Shown: positions 24,928 to 36,221, counted from the stretch's first letter. The stretch is 64,000 bases of DNA from Wolfiporia cocos (GCA_029448655.1 JACCLO010000002.1:2604001-2668000), one strand, 5' to 3'. A program made the numbers and translations. The notes: a model not told the origin generated them from the sequence alone.

Positions 24928-25124
24928 ATGGCAAGGAATAACCAGCACCTACCAGTCCGTAAGTGTACATATTAATTATTCGAAAAGTAAATCGTTGACG
25001 CCACTTTAGCCCCTGATGATCTGATTCGGCCCCACATCGAACGTTACGTGCAGATGGGGCTCTCGTACCCAGCAATTCTTAAGCATCTGAAGGGTCACTT
25101 TGATACTGCACAATATGGGCTCAG
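24928..25124 (+). pseudogene. N-terminal fragment of a basidiomycete integrase-like transposase
   Basis: Two exons are visible: 24928-24958 (MARNNQHLPV) and 25010-25124, separated by an intron with GTAAGT and CTTTAG borders; a GTAATT donor follows. The second exon reads DDLIRPHIERYVQMGLSYP then AILKHLKGHFDTAQYGL. A segment of this form opens large integrase-core proteins found in many copies in Agaricomycete genomes and probably forms a helix-turn-helix. The catalytic core is absent. The family link is from memory of the motif, so it is moderate. Confidence 0.5.
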
Positions 25125-25630
25125 GTAATTCCATGTCAGGTAAATTGCACCTGTAATAACAATACTAAGGCTTGCGCGCGATTTGTGTCGAAATTTGGTT
25201 ACGACGCGTTTTGCCTCCGAACGACGCAAATGTGCCGAAAGCGACGCGAAAAAAGCTGTAAACGCGTAGGAAAACCGCTCACCTGGTGACCACGCTCAAC
25301 CAGTCTCCAAGCGGCTTCCACATATCCTGCATCCGGCCTGTAATCCTTGTTCGTAATAATCTCCTTTCCCCACGAGAAAAAGTCAGATAAACGTTTGAAG
25401 ACACGCGTCGAAAAAGTAGATGGTTCCTGCTATTTCGAGTTAGCCACATCCCGAAGTCAAACATACAAAACGCGTCGCTCACTTCGTAATCGGGGCGTTT
25501 GTCCGGGCGAAATTGGGGTAGGACGTTGTATCTGTGCAACCCACGCGTATCCGAACGCGTTGGTCCGCTCATTGCAAGGTAATTAGGCCCGTGAACCGGT
25601 CAATGATCTTCGCAGGTGATGTGCTGTGAT

Positions 25631-25655
25631 TATATATATATATATATATATATAT
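25631..25655. repeat. (TA)n microsatellite
   Basis: Twelve or so uninterrupted TA dinucleotides inside the TIR element. Confidence 0.95.
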
Positions 25656-26682
25656 GACATCACCGTGGCGCGTTAGGCGCCTGTTTATGAGCGCTTGCCC
25701 ATCGAACACAAACTCATTAAGTCTCCATCGTTGAGAAGGAGTATACCAGAGACAACCTAATATATGTACTCATACCAGCAGTAGGCATCATGGGATTTGT
25801 CAAAAGAACCTCAAATTTGAGTTCCAACAAAGAAAATGTAATGCATGGCTGGGAGTCGAACCGTCGTCATGAGCGCATCACGTGCATATGGGTCGACTGC
25901 GCTAAGTCACTTGTCTGAGATGTCCGGGGTCCTGGGTTTACAGATCTAACTGCCGGTGCTCGGCATTGGTGGCGGCGCGCGCTAACGAAGCTTGCACCTA
26001 TTCCATTCCATAAAAGGATTTGTAAACAAGAAGGCTATTCAACTGACGAATCTCCTGCTCAATTATATCAATCTTATACAACAATTTCTCGTCAAGCCAA
26101 ATATTTGGGTTGATGAGCTGCAAATGCCAAATCATGGGGAATGTGACCCAGATGCAACTGGTTGCTGCACCTGTTGAATGCTTACTTGAAAATCAGCCAG
26201 ATTCAAAGAACAGAAACCTCCTGTTCAGGGTCATTGAGGATGCAGGTCACATGTATATTTTGCCCAAATATCACTGAGCTGAACAGTTTCATCACATTTT
26301 TTCTAGAGTGCTGTCACGAAATCCCTTTGTGATTACTATGATAATATATTTCAAGCCAAATGCATTAGCATTGATGAGGATGTTAATGTGAGCTTGTCGG
26401 TCCAAGTCTCACTGCCCGTCAGCTTGACTATATACCATATTTGGAGTAGTCAAACGAGTATAATTATCATTACTTTCCATATACGGTATTACTTTCCCAC
26501 CGCTGGCCAAATCCGGACATAGAATTTTCTCAACTTTGATTTTCAGACAAAATCCGCCTAACCATTTTGTTCCTACCTTCAATTAGAGCATTTTGGCTAG
26601 ACCGATTATTTCTAGGCCAGTTTGAGCGAGCAGTAAGACTTGTACAAAAGTAGCGGTGACTAGGGCGCCGGCACCATACGCG

Positions 26683-27290
26683 GCATTGCTGATATCTTCC
26701 TATGCGGGGCGCTTCAGTCGGGATAGGGCGCTGAGCGCTATCACAATCGCCCCGGCATCAGATCGTTTCAGCATTGCCGACCCTCGCCATTTCGCACCAA
26801 GTCATATCCATTGCTGATGCGTGCCTGTATGATTGGCCAGGCGTCTAGTACCTATAAGACCCAGGATTCTGCGAAGACCCAGGATTCTGCGCTGTCGATC
26901 ATTAGGAGAACTGAATTTCGCCCGTGCAGGTATGCGGTGTAGGCCTCTGTTGAGGATTGGTACTTCACATTCAGTCAATAACACTTTGCGAGACTGACTG
27001 CGGTTTGAGAATGACGATCGCTCTCACACGCAGCTCATCTACCGTCATGACATCTCTGACGGATACCGTAACTAGTTAGACGCATGGCCGTAGCAACGTG
27101 AAAGTGATGCTCCTCAACCGCGCGGCTACAGATACATCTATCCGGGTGCCTGCCAATGTGTGGTCCCTTGCCCGGTTCAGCTTCCCCAATCACACGGTGT
27201 ACGTTTGTTCCCTGGCCCTGCTGGTGCGACATATGGACCATCTCACTCATATATGCAACACAGCCGCAGTGTTCCTTGCCACTTTGCGCA
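26683..27290. other. Upstream region of the membrane protein gene
   Basis: A short tandem duplication (ACCCAGGATTCTGCGA...) occurs near 26869-26893. No other gene was seen; this stretch should hold the promoter of the gene starting at 27291. Confidence 0.4.
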
Positions 27291-28601
27291 ATGTCGCCTG
27301 GCTTGATTACTGGGTCGAACGCCGCAGCGAATATCGTCGCCATCGTTCTCGATGGGATTTGCTATGGTGAGCATGTCCGATGCCGCTCTTCAGACATCTG
27401 ATTCGAACATTCTCCAGGTTTCAGCACTTGTACCTTTGGCATCACTGTATGGGTTTTGACAAAACGGGATCTGAGGCAAAATCGCGGCATGTTAGCCATA
27501 GCATGCATACTATGGGTGCTGTCCACTGTGGTTGGTACCTAGGTTGTGTGCTGTCTACTGCATCAGCTCAATCGTACTCGTGTCTTAGCGCATGTTCGTC
27601 AGTCTTGCCTCCAGAGTTGATGCGTATGTAAACCACGCTTCGGATGGTCCTGAGGGGCCGGAGAAATTTCTTTCGGAATTCTGGACACCTTATGCCATGG
27701 TTGATAACACATTCTATGCGTTCTCTACCCTCATCGGAGATGCGGTGGTAGTAAGTAGCCGAGCATATGTGCGAATTATTACCACTTACCGACGACACGT
27801 AGATTTACCGATGTTATGTAGTTTGGAAATCGCAGAGTCGCCTCGTCATCATCTTTCCCTGCCTGGCGTGGCTCGGCGCGTTGGGTGTGTACAGCATCTT
27901 CAAGGCGAGCATTCTCATTGATCATTTTCCTGCAGCTACCGTCTCCTATATCGCCTATTCTTTTCATAAACGTATTGTCTCTGGAGAACGAATCCTCATT
28001 TTCTATGTGTTCACGCTGGTGGCAAACCTGTCCGCAACGTGTAAGTAATGTAAACGACTGGTACTCATGTCACTACCAACTCACGGCCATCTAGTCGCTT
28101 TGGCATATCGAATCTGGAGTGTTGACCGGGAAGCAAAGTCGACGCTACGCTCAACATACAACTTGCGACCCATACTTCTGATTGTCATAGAATCCGGAGC
28201 CATATATACAACGCTCCTTATTGCTGCGTTGATCACTGTGTTATGTGCATTACCCGGAGAATTCGTGATAAACAGTATCGTAAGTTTTCAGCTCGTGAAA
28301 TGCTCTGTAAGGGGGCCGTTGAATATGAATAATTCGTTAGATGTCACCGATGATCTCGATTACATTCGACATGATATTCTTGCGCATCGGGTTTGGAAAC
28401 GACAGCATCCATCGCAAACCAGCGGCCACGCAAAATGCATCTACGATTCCACTCACCGACATGGAGTTCCAGGTCAACGAGCACACGTTAAAGAATCTAG
28501 ACAACACAGAACACAAGAAAGGACCTTCTTCATCCTTGGAATACAGCCCGGCCTTCCCAAGGTCTCCCTTCAGGGAGGGTTCGTCAACAGAAGAGGCATG
28601 A
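27291..28601 (+). CDS. Agaricomycete multi-span (about 7 TM) membrane protein, complete
   Basis: Six exons close in frame to a 344-aa protein: 27291-27366, 27418-27530, 27589-27750, 27803-28040, 28095-28279, 28341-28601, all with GT-AG introns of 51-61 nt. The protein starts MSPGLITGSNAAANIVAIVL and continues with hydrophobic segments such as GFSTCTFGITVWVL, VVIYRCYVVW, LVIIFPCLAWLGALGVYSIF, ILIFYVFTLVANLSATFALA and LIVIESGAIYTTLLIAALI. The conserved stretch AYRIWSVDREAK...YNLRPILLIVIESG is typical of a very common, uncharacterised basidiomycete membrane family. The tail (from about residue 285) is hydrophilic and rich in Ser, Asn and Glu. Function is unknown. The gene is undamaged although mobile elements surround it, which suggests it is still under selection. 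Confidence 0.85.
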
Positions 28602-29969
28602 GATAAAGGAACTGAAAGTGATGATTATATCTGTGTATGTACAAGTTTGTTTATGTAATGTAATGATTGCAGCATGAGCGGGCACGGGCGCCTGAGACAT
28701 TTTACAGCCTCTTCGGATGAAAATGACATGGCACGTTTTTCTGGACCACGTTCACGAAAAGGGAGTCTCTCGTTTGGTCGACGTTTGCGGTTCGAGCCGT
28801 GCGGTTTGGCAGGCAGTGCTTCAGTACTTCAGTAGCTGCCACTGCCTGTCAGTATATACCTTCGCAGCCCAGAAAGACGCCCGTTGGGATTAACCAGGAC
28901 ACCCCTCTTCTTTTCTCGTGCGTGTCGCTGCCATTATTTATGCAAACAGCTGTAAGGAAGATTGAATATTGATCACCTGCCCTTGTGCGACAGACTTAAT
29001 CATGAGCCGCAGTCGCTGTGAGCGCCCGGAGGTAGCCTAGGTGTTTACTTGAGGGTAAGCGATGCTCGCCGCTCATTCTGGCAGCGACAACTCGTTTGAT
29101 TGCTTCCAAGCCATGACACTACAACCGGTTCATTGCTGCCGCTCCCATTCAGCGCCACTAACACAGGAGCTGAAAGCAAGGCATTGCTTGCAGCGTTGCT
29201 CACGGTTGGTGGAATAGATGAGATCTCTAACATTGACGATTACGCCAGAGTCGAAGAATATATAAACGGTCGCGGACAGCCTGACGGGAACGGAAACGTG
29301 ACTAGCCGCCTGACGTTCTGGCTCTATCCGTCTGGCCTGCATGGCCCTTTCCACGAGATAGAATCAGGGGTCATCGAACAACACGATGTCCTCGTTACCG
29401 TAGAATGCGGAGCGCGGGTTTCAGACGTGATAGAGAAAGCGAGAGCGGCAATGGATACTACAGTCGGGTGTAGTGCATGAGCATGTCGCAGCTACTTGAG
29501 TGGACCAGGCGGAAAAGTGGTTGGAATACTAGTATACGCGTTGATTCTATACTGACGAGACAGTGTCTTGCTTGTAAGCTTATGAAATTAGGCATACGAT
29601 CAGGTCTACGATTAGAACATCCATGCTGTACATGCAGGTCAGACAAGTGGGTATCAAGACTACAGTGCAAATTTGAAAGGCGACCACATTGTGTGTGAAA
29701 CCGGACTGTACGCCCGTAGCCTTTCCCACTTGTTCTATCACCCATCGCAGCCAAAGCCCATTGAGACGGGTACCCGTACACTAAGCGCGGGTATCCTCAA
29801 TGGTCAGCTCTAAATCGAACACACGAAGCTGCAGTTACATAAGGCCAGCCACTCTGGCTATTTTATCCGCCCTTAAACGTACTTCAAGTGAATATGACCT
29901 CGTGCATTTCGTATACCGCGTCGCGCAAAAAGAACTCACCCGTTTATGAGTCATTGTTAGTAGTGCAAC
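28602..29969. other. Gap with one unassigned open frame
   Basis: A 126-codon frame at 29100-29480 (plus) reads through without a recognised motif (it includes LLTVGGIDEISNIDDYARVE). It could be an exon of an unknown gene or chance. The rest shows nothing clear. Confidence 0.3.
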
Positions 29970-30625
29970 CTACATCAGCAAAGTGCGAGATCATAGATAT
30001 ACTCATATCTACGTAGATATACCTAGCAGGTCCTGTAAATGTAGCAGGACCGGTATAGTCATGTATAACCCCCTTATAGTAGTAGGTCCGAGCAATACCA
30101 AGCGTCCAAGGGACACGTTCTTGCAAGGACGTGGCGCCCAGGCCCATCCTATTGCAAGGATCTCACCTGAGGCCCTCGCTATTGCGAGGATCTCAGCTGA
30201 GGCTCTTGCTATTGCGAGGACCACACAATAGCGGTTCCCTGCATGGCTGGTGGGGCAGGGGTGCTGCTCTAGGGCACCGGTTATAGTAATGCAGCTCTTA
30301 TAATATATTAATACACACAGTACAGTGGCAATAAAAATTCAATTGTATTCATGTTAGTAGAGCCAGCTAGTCACAGAAGAGACTACGAAAGATCCACCAC
30401 AGAGTAGTAGTCTCCAGCCTCCACTCCCGCACGCAGCGTGTGCGGCGGCAACCTCTTAGTAAGCATGAACGTCCGCCATGGGCATGGTGCGGATGCCATA
30501 CACCGCTGCCATAGTGAGCGTGTCCCTCACACAGAGCTCACTATCACCATACACAGCACGTCAGCCATGAGTCACTATAAGCAGGAAGGAAAGGAAAGGA
30601 CGCACACGAGCACAGTCACAACATG
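29970..30625 (+). repeat. Inverted-repeat block S1, left copy
   Basis: This 656-bp block recurs, inverted, at 33901-34556 with scattered substitutions. Inside it a shorter word is repeated in tandem (GATCTCAGCTGAGGC and GATCTCACCTGAGGC near 30160-30215). A peptide-like frame (RSCKCSRTGIVMYNPLIV) is kept in both copies, but I cannot tell whether it is coding. Confidence 0.85.
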
Positions 30626-30683
30626 CTCCATAAACGATGGGTGGAGGAGACCCCACACAGGGCACACACCACATTTGCAACGA

Positions 30684-30925
30684 GCGCAAGTGTAAGATGT
30701 CGGGCACGGCGCATGGGTGCGATCTCATCGCCACGGTGTGGTGCCCCTGGTAGAATAGGGGTGGATAGGCCGGATCCGGGTATGGCGGGACCGGTGGTAG
30801 TATGGCGGCCGGGGTTAGTATAGAGTCGAGTATACTATGTACGTACCGGAACGCATTTGTAGCCAGAACCCACCACACTGTAGCGGTGTTCCTGGCGGGC
30901 AGTAGGGCGCAGCCGCAGCCTAAAT
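30684..30925 (+). repeat. Dispersed repeat, copy 1 (second copy at 39800-40035)
   Basis: About 240 bp containing GGATCCGGGTATGGCGGGAC and ACTATGTACGTACCGG match 39800-40035 in direct orientation at roughly 80 percent by eye. It lies between inverted-repeat blocks S1 and S2 on the left side only. Confidence 0.7.
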
Positions 30926-30956
30926 CCTACATAAGAATGGACTCAGGTGCAGGAAA

Positions 30957-31935
30957 GCGCATATATGCGCATGGAAAGGGAGAAAATATGACAGTAGACG
31001 CACCAGATATCAGGGAGTGAGGGTGAGGAGTACCCAAAGGAGTGCAGAGGTGGGCACTGTCCAGCGCTGTGTGCCTGTCATGACGAGAAGCTTAACAGCA
31101 GTAGAATTAGTAGGGTTAGCAGGGCATGCACTGGAGGGAGAAAGGAATAGGCATACTGTGCACCCAGCGAGCAGGGCCACAAGTAATGATCCAATGCATT
31201 GCGCCAAGAGTAGTGATGTGCCAGGCCCGGCCCGGCTCAAAAGCCCCGGCTTTGGCCCGGCTTTGGACGGCCTTGGCTTTTCAAAACCTCAGGCCGGGCC
31301 CCCATTGACGGCCCAGGGCTTGGCCCGGCCCGGCCTGGGGCTTGCCCGGGGCCTGGCACTGTGAGGATGATCATCACTGTAGTCACACAAACTCATAACG
31401 TACCTTCTCCAACTATCTTCTGACAAAGCCAAGCTCCAGTATCTTCAATAATTAGTGAATTATAGTGTGAAATCATCATTTCACCGGCACGGTGCTCTGT
31501 GGCGTGCCTTCCAAATGGGGCATCGTATAGGCGCCCAAAAGTGAGCGACAGGCTTCAGCACCAAGAATTCAATCCATGGGACTATCCTCTTGCTTGAATT
31601 TAAAGATATAGACATACTTCATTGGAATATGGCATACTGCTACTATATGTATCGTCATATCATAGTTACTAGACATTTTATCCATTAGAGCTTTCAGGCC
31701 CGGGGCTCACGGCTTGGCCCGGCCCGGCTTGAGACACAAGCCGGGCCCTGGGCCGTCTCAGGCCGTGGTGTAGGGCCCGGCCTGGCCCGGCCCAAGTAGG
31801 GCTTGGCCCGGCCCGGCCTATGGCCCAAAGCCGGGCCTGGCACATCACTAGCCAAGAGGGGAAGGAGAAAGAGAGACGAGGGAGAGAGAGAGAGCGGCGG
31901 ACGCGTCAACTTCGAGAGGACGCCATATACATCGG
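30957..31935 (+). repeat. Inverted-repeat block S2, left copy, interrupted by a hAT-type MITE
   Basis: Without the 640-bp MITE and one 8-bp target copy this block is about 330 bp and matches the inverted stretch 32656-32982. It begins GCGCATATATGCGCATGG and ends near GAGGACGCCATATA. Confidence 0.85.
31211..31850. mobile_element. hAT-type MITE, copy 1 (640 bp)
   Basis: The ends are TAGTGATGTGCCAGGCCCGG and its inverse. The 8-bp word GCCAAGAG flanks it on both sides (31203-31210 and 31851-31858). TAGTG ends and an 8-bp duplication fit the hAT superfamily. The body is extremely rich in GGCCCGG/CCGGGCC words and has no transposase. The uninterrupted site is present once, inverted, at 32727-32734. 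Confidence 0.9.
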
Positions 31936-32643
31936 CAAAACGCGAACCCTCATATCTAGTCCGCTAACTATTGTAAATAGCAGCTCGGTAGATATATGTA
32001 AATACGAGCAGATACTACGTGCAGGGTACTGGCAGGATCAACGAGGACTGAAATACTATTTTCAGGATTAATGAGGATCGACATGTTATCTGCAGGATCC
32101 ATGAGGACTGAAATATTATTTGCAGGATCAAAGAGGACCGAAATGTTATTTGCAGGATCAATGAGGACCGGAATATTAGTTGCAGGATCAAAGAGGACTG
32201 AAATGTTATCTTCAGGATTAAAGAAGATGTACATATTCATTGCAGGACTAATGAGCACAGCAGTACTAATGGCAGTCACAAGAGGCATGGTCTAAGCATA
32301 GATCCTCAGAGAGCACACTAAACAGAAAGTCATGGATACATGTGCTACAAGTTACAACCACCGTAAGGATAGAAGCAAGGAGAACATTGATGGCGGCACC
32401 CTGTTAAGTACAGGTGATGGTACAGGATTGGCTACTACCCATTATAAAGCGCATGAAGCTGAGCGCACGTAGTGTGGGAGGCGTCTGGGTATCTGAGTGT
32501 GACCTCCTGTCCGATTTAGTAAGTCCCTTACTTGATCGGGAAATGCCTTTCGTCATACTTTGTAGTCTGTCATATTTTCGTTCGGCTCTTGAATCTTATC
32601 CATAAAGGCTGGCTTTTGTCACCATCGACGTGTCCAATCTTTC
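31931..32643 (+). repeat. Repeat block S3, left copy
   Basis: This 713-bp block recurs inverted at 34558-35957, where it is split by the second hAT-type MITE. It contains a 30-bp tandem array and ends with GACGTGTCCAATCT. It lies between S2 and the inverted S2 copy. Confidence 0.85.
32036..32275 (+). repeat. 30-bp minisatellite, left copy
   Basis: About eight units of a 30-bp word (TGCAGGATCAATGAGGAC followed by TGAAATATTATT) stand head to tail. The unit length is a multiple of three, so an open frame with a 10-residue repeat runs through (MRTEILFAGS-like). The inverted copy at 35630-35860 has a slightly different unit number. Confidence 0.85.
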
Positions 32644-32655
32644 TCTCCTTCAATC

Positions 32656-32982
32656 TATATGGCGTCCTCTCGAAGTTGACGTGTCCGCCGCTCTCTCTCT
32701 CTCCCTCGTCTCTCTTTCTCCTTCCCCTCTTGGCGCAATGCATTGTGATCATTACTTGCGGCCCTGCTCGCTGGGTGCACAGTATGCCTATTCCTTTCTC
32801 CCTCCAGTGCATGCCCTGCCAACCCTACTAACCCTACTGCTGTTAAGCTTCTTGTCATGACAGGCACACAGCGCTGGACAGTGCCCACCTCTGCGGTCCT
32901 TTGGGTACTCCTCACCCTCACTTCCTGATATCTGGTGCGTCTACTGTCATATTTTCTCCCTTTCCATGCGCATATATGCGCC
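32656..32982 (-). repeat. Inverted-repeat block S2, right copy with empty MITE site
   Basis: This is the inverted partner of 30957-31935. It lacks the MITE: CTCTTGGC occurs once (32727-32734) where the left copy has the MITE between two GCCAAGAG copies. Confidence 0.85.
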
Positions 32983-33900
32983 CTCGTTGGCTGGCTCCGC
33001 GGTCCGTCTGGAGGTTTGTGCTCGCACTTGCTATCCCGCACAGCCTGCGGCGCTCGTCGTCATCGGTCGTACTTGCTATCCCGCGCGTCCCCTCGTGGTG
33101 CGGGCATGGCGCGTTCCCGCTCTGACCCGGTTCCCTGGTGTCTCGTCGCCCAGTCCCCGGCGCCCTGCTGTGTGCCCCCAGTCGTCACCGGCTGAGTACC
33201 CCGTCGGATGCTCCCTCTGGCACTCCCTGGCGGCCCCTAGCCGCCCCGTGCGCCCCTCCTTGGATCCGTGGCCTTTGCCGCCCCTGCCGCGCATCTTCCT
33301 GCGCCCTTGGTGGGCGACCTCCTCGGCCGATCCTCCGCTTCCGGACCCATGGCCTTTGCCACCCCTGCCGCGCCTCTTCCAGCGCCTCTGGCGGGGGACC
33401 TCCTCAGCCAGTCCTCCAGCTCCCCCCTCGAGCTCCGCCGCCTTCCAAGGCCCCTCTATGCCGGCTCCGCCTCTGCGCGTCGCCAGCGCTCACCTCGCCC
33501 GCACCTCCTGCCCCTTGCCCGCCGCTGTCGCAACCTCGCCCGCTCCAACTCTTCATGGGTGGGGTCTCGTCGCCGCTTCTGGGTGGCTGGTCAGTCGCCT
33601 CGGTGAATGGGTGGGTACACCGTCTGCTAGGGGTCGCCCAGTTCGCTGATCCAGGCCAGTTTGTGTGGAAATTCCGTGGCCGCAGGGCCGAATCTTCTTT
33701 GTAGGATAGTGAACGTAGGTGGGATACAAACTGGCGGCGAGCCACTCTGCTCGCGCCCGGCTTAAGTACACTACCGGCAGCCCTAGCGACCCACTAGCTT
33801 GCCCATCGCCGCGCTATCAGTCTGCCATCACCGCGCTATCAGTCTGCCATCGCCGCGCCATCCTGCGCCCTGGCAACGCCGCAGATCCCAAACTGCAACA
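32983..33900 (+). other. GC-rich insert between inverted repeats, unassigned
   Basis: About 0.9 kb of high-GC sequence is open in two plus-strand frames (32966-33649 and 33138-33704). One frame repeats LDPWPLPPLPR/PDPWPLPPLPR, caused by an internal DNA duplication near 33263-33290 and 33345-33372. It could be a gag-like remnant, but no zinc knuckle or other motif supports that. Confidence 0.35.
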
Positions 33901-34556
33901 CATGTTGTGACTGTGCTCGTGTGCGTCCTCTCCTTCCCTTCCTGCTTATAGTGACTCATGGCTGACGTGCTGTGTATGGTGATATTGAGCTCTGCGTGAG
34001 GGACATGCTCACTATGGCGGCGGCGTATGGCATCCACACCACGCTCATGGCGGACGTTCATGCTTACCAAGAGGTCGCGGCCGCACGCGCTGTGTGTGGG
34101 AGTGGAGGCCAGAGACTACTGCTCTGTGGTGGATCTTTTGTAGTCTCTTCTGTGACTAGCTGGCTCTACTAACATGAATACAATTGAATTTTTATTGCCA
34201 CTGTACTGTGTGTATTTATATATTATAAGAGCTGCATTACTATAACCGGTGCTATAGAGCAGCACCCCTGCCCCACCAGCCATGCAGGGAACCGCTATTG
34301 TGTGGTCCTCGCAATAGCAAGAGCCTCAGCTGAGATCCTCGCAATAGCGAGGGCCTCAGCTGAGATCCTTGCAATAGGATGGGCCTGGGCGCCACGTCCT
34401 TGCAAGAACGTGTCCCTTGGATGCTTGGTATTGCGCGGACCTGCTACTATAAGGGGGTTATACATGACTATACCGGTCCTGCTACATTTACAGGACCTGC
34501 TAGGTATATCTACGTAGATATGAGTATATCTACGATCTCGCACTTTGCTGATGTAG
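33901..34556 (-). repeat. Inverted-repeat block S1, right copy
   Basis: Inverted partner of 29970-30625. It is directly joined to the inverted S3 block at about 34557, whereas the left S1 copy has no S3 next to its outer end. Confidence 0.85.
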
Positions 34557-34646
34557 ATAGAAGATTGGACACGTCGACAGTGACAAAAGCCAGCCTTTAT
34601 GATATTATGGATAAGATTCAAGAGCCGAACGAAAATATGACAGACT

Positions 34647-35286
34647 TAGTGATGTGCCAGGCCCGGCTTTGGGCCATAGGCCGGGCCGGGCCAAGCCCTA
34701 CTTGGGCCGGGCCAGGCCGGGCCCTACACCACGGCCTGAGACGGCCCAGGGCCCGGCTTGTGTCTCAAGCCGGGCCGGGCCAAGCCGTGAGCCCCGGGCC
34801 TGAAAGCTCTAATGGATAAAATGTCTAGTAACTATGATATGACGATACATATAGTAGCAGTATGCCATATTCCAATGAAGTATGTCTATATCTTTAAATT
34901 CAAGCAAGAGGATAGTCCCATGGATTGAATTCTTGGTGCTGAAGCCTGTCGCTCACTTTTGGGCGCCTATACGATGCCCCATTTGGAAGGCACGCCACAG
35001 AGCACCGTGCCGGTGAAATGATGATTTCACACTATAATTCACTAATTATTGAAGATACTGGAGCTTGGCTTTGTCAGAAGATAGTTGGAGAAGGTACGTT
35101 ATGAGTTTGTGTGACTACAGTGATGATCATCCTCACAGTGCCAGGCCCCGGGCAAGCCCCAGGCCGGGCCGGGCCAAGCCCTGGGCCGTCAATGGGGGCC
35201 CGGCCTGAGGTTTTGAAAAGCCAAGGCCGTCCAAAGCCGGGCCAAAGCCGGGGCTTTTGAGCCGGGCCGGGCCTGGCACATCACTA
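34647..35286. mobile_element. hAT-type MITE, copy 2 (640 bp, opposite orientation to copy 1)
   Basis: It has the same length and ends as copy 1 and is nearly identical to it, but in the other orientation. GACAGACT flanks it at 34639-34646 and 35287-35294. The empty site (AGTCTGTC, inverted) is seen once at 32564-32571. Confidence 0.9.
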
Positions 35287-35629
35287 GACAGACTACAAAG
35301 TATGACGAAAGGCATTTCCCGATCAAGTAAGGGACTTACTAAATCGGACAGGAGGTCACACTCAGATACCCAGACGCCTCCCACACTATGTGCGCTCAGC
35401 TTCATGCGCTTTATAATGGGTAGTAGCCAATCCTGTACCATCACCTGTACTTAACAGGGTGCCGCCATCAATGTTCTCCTTGCTTCTATCCTTATGGTGG
35501 TTGTAACCTGTAGTACATGTATCCATGACTTTCTGTTTAGTGTGCTCTCTGAGGATCTATGCTTAGACCATGCCTCTTGTGACTGCCATTAGTACTGCTG
35601 TGCTCATTAGTCCTGCAATGAATATGTAC

Positions 35630-35860
35630 ATCTTCTTTAATCCTGAAAATAACATTTCAGTCCTCTTTGATCCTGCAACTAATATCCCGGTCCTCATTGA
35701 TCCTGCAAATAACATTTCGGTCCTCTTTGATCCTGCAAATAATATTTCAGTCCTCATGGATCCTGCAAATAACATGTTGATCCTCATTAATCCTGAAAAT
35801 AGTATTTCGGTCCTTGTTGATCCTACAAATTATATTTCAGTCCTCATTGATCCTGTCAGT
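35630..35860 (-). repeat. 30-bp minisatellite, right copy
   Basis: Inverted counterpart of the array at 32036-32275, with units such as TTGATCCTGCAAATAACATT. Units differ by a few substitutions. Confidence 0.8.
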
Positions 35861-36221
35861 ACCCTGTGCGTAGTATCTTCTCGTATTTACGTATATCTAC
35901 CGAGCTGCTATTTACAATAGTTAGCGGACTAGATATGAGGGTTCGCGTTTTGCCGATGGTGGGTGGCGCTTAGCAAATGTCACTGCCTGTCGTAATCAGT
36001 ACTAATGTATCCGCAGTAGTCGCCGGTGACAATCAGGGAAGTCACCTCTTTTTTCGTTGACGCAGTTTAAGGAACATATCCTGCCATTTTTATCTATAAT
36101 CCCGGATTCAATATCATTCTGCTCTAGTGTGCTTGCATCGCCGCTCTGTAAACAACTTGTCAATTGACACGAGTCGCTCCGAAAGTCTGGGACCGCGGCT
36201 AGAACGCATCATATCGATATA

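Larger units (their letters stand above)
24737..26010 (+). mobile_element. TIR DNA element carrying the 5' end of an integrase-like transposase gene
   Basis: The ends are inverted copies of about 74 bp (24737-24810 and 25937-26010), starting TGGAATGGAATAGGTGCAAG, with TA on both outer sides (24735-24736, 26011-26012). The first exons of a recombinase-like gene begin inside the left end and no later exons follow, so this looks like an internally deleted, non-autonomous copy. The interior also contains a (TA)n run and a patch rich in ACGCG words. Confidence 0.65.
24469..26682. repeat. Outer inverted repeat pair enclosing a TIR element
   Basis: About 44 bp at 24469-24512 (core GGTGCCGGCGCCCTAGTCAC) recur inverted at 26639-26682 (core GTGACTAGGGCGCCGGCACC). 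The pair encloses 2.1 kb that includes the TIR element at 24737-26010. It may mark the ends of a larger element into which the smaller one inserted. No target duplication was recognised outside it. Confidence 0.55.
34558..35957 (-). repeat. Repeat block S3, right copy, interrupted by a hAT-type MITE
   Basis: Inverted partner of 31931-32643 once the MITE at 34647-35286 and one target copy are removed. It runs from AAGATTGGACACGTC to TTTTGCCGAT and includes the second 30-bp array (about 35630-35860). Confidence 0.85.

Noticed and set aside
25845..25930. Possible tRNA gene on the minus strand (B box GGTTCGACTCC, CAT-like anticodon).
   Set aside because: Acceptor and T stems do not pair and no convincing A box at the right distance was found, so it is at most a tRNA-derived relic.
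31017..31364. Pro/Gly/Leu-rich frame across the hAT-type MITE end.
   Set aside because: It arises from GGCCCGG-type words of the MITE and crosses its border, so it is not a gene.
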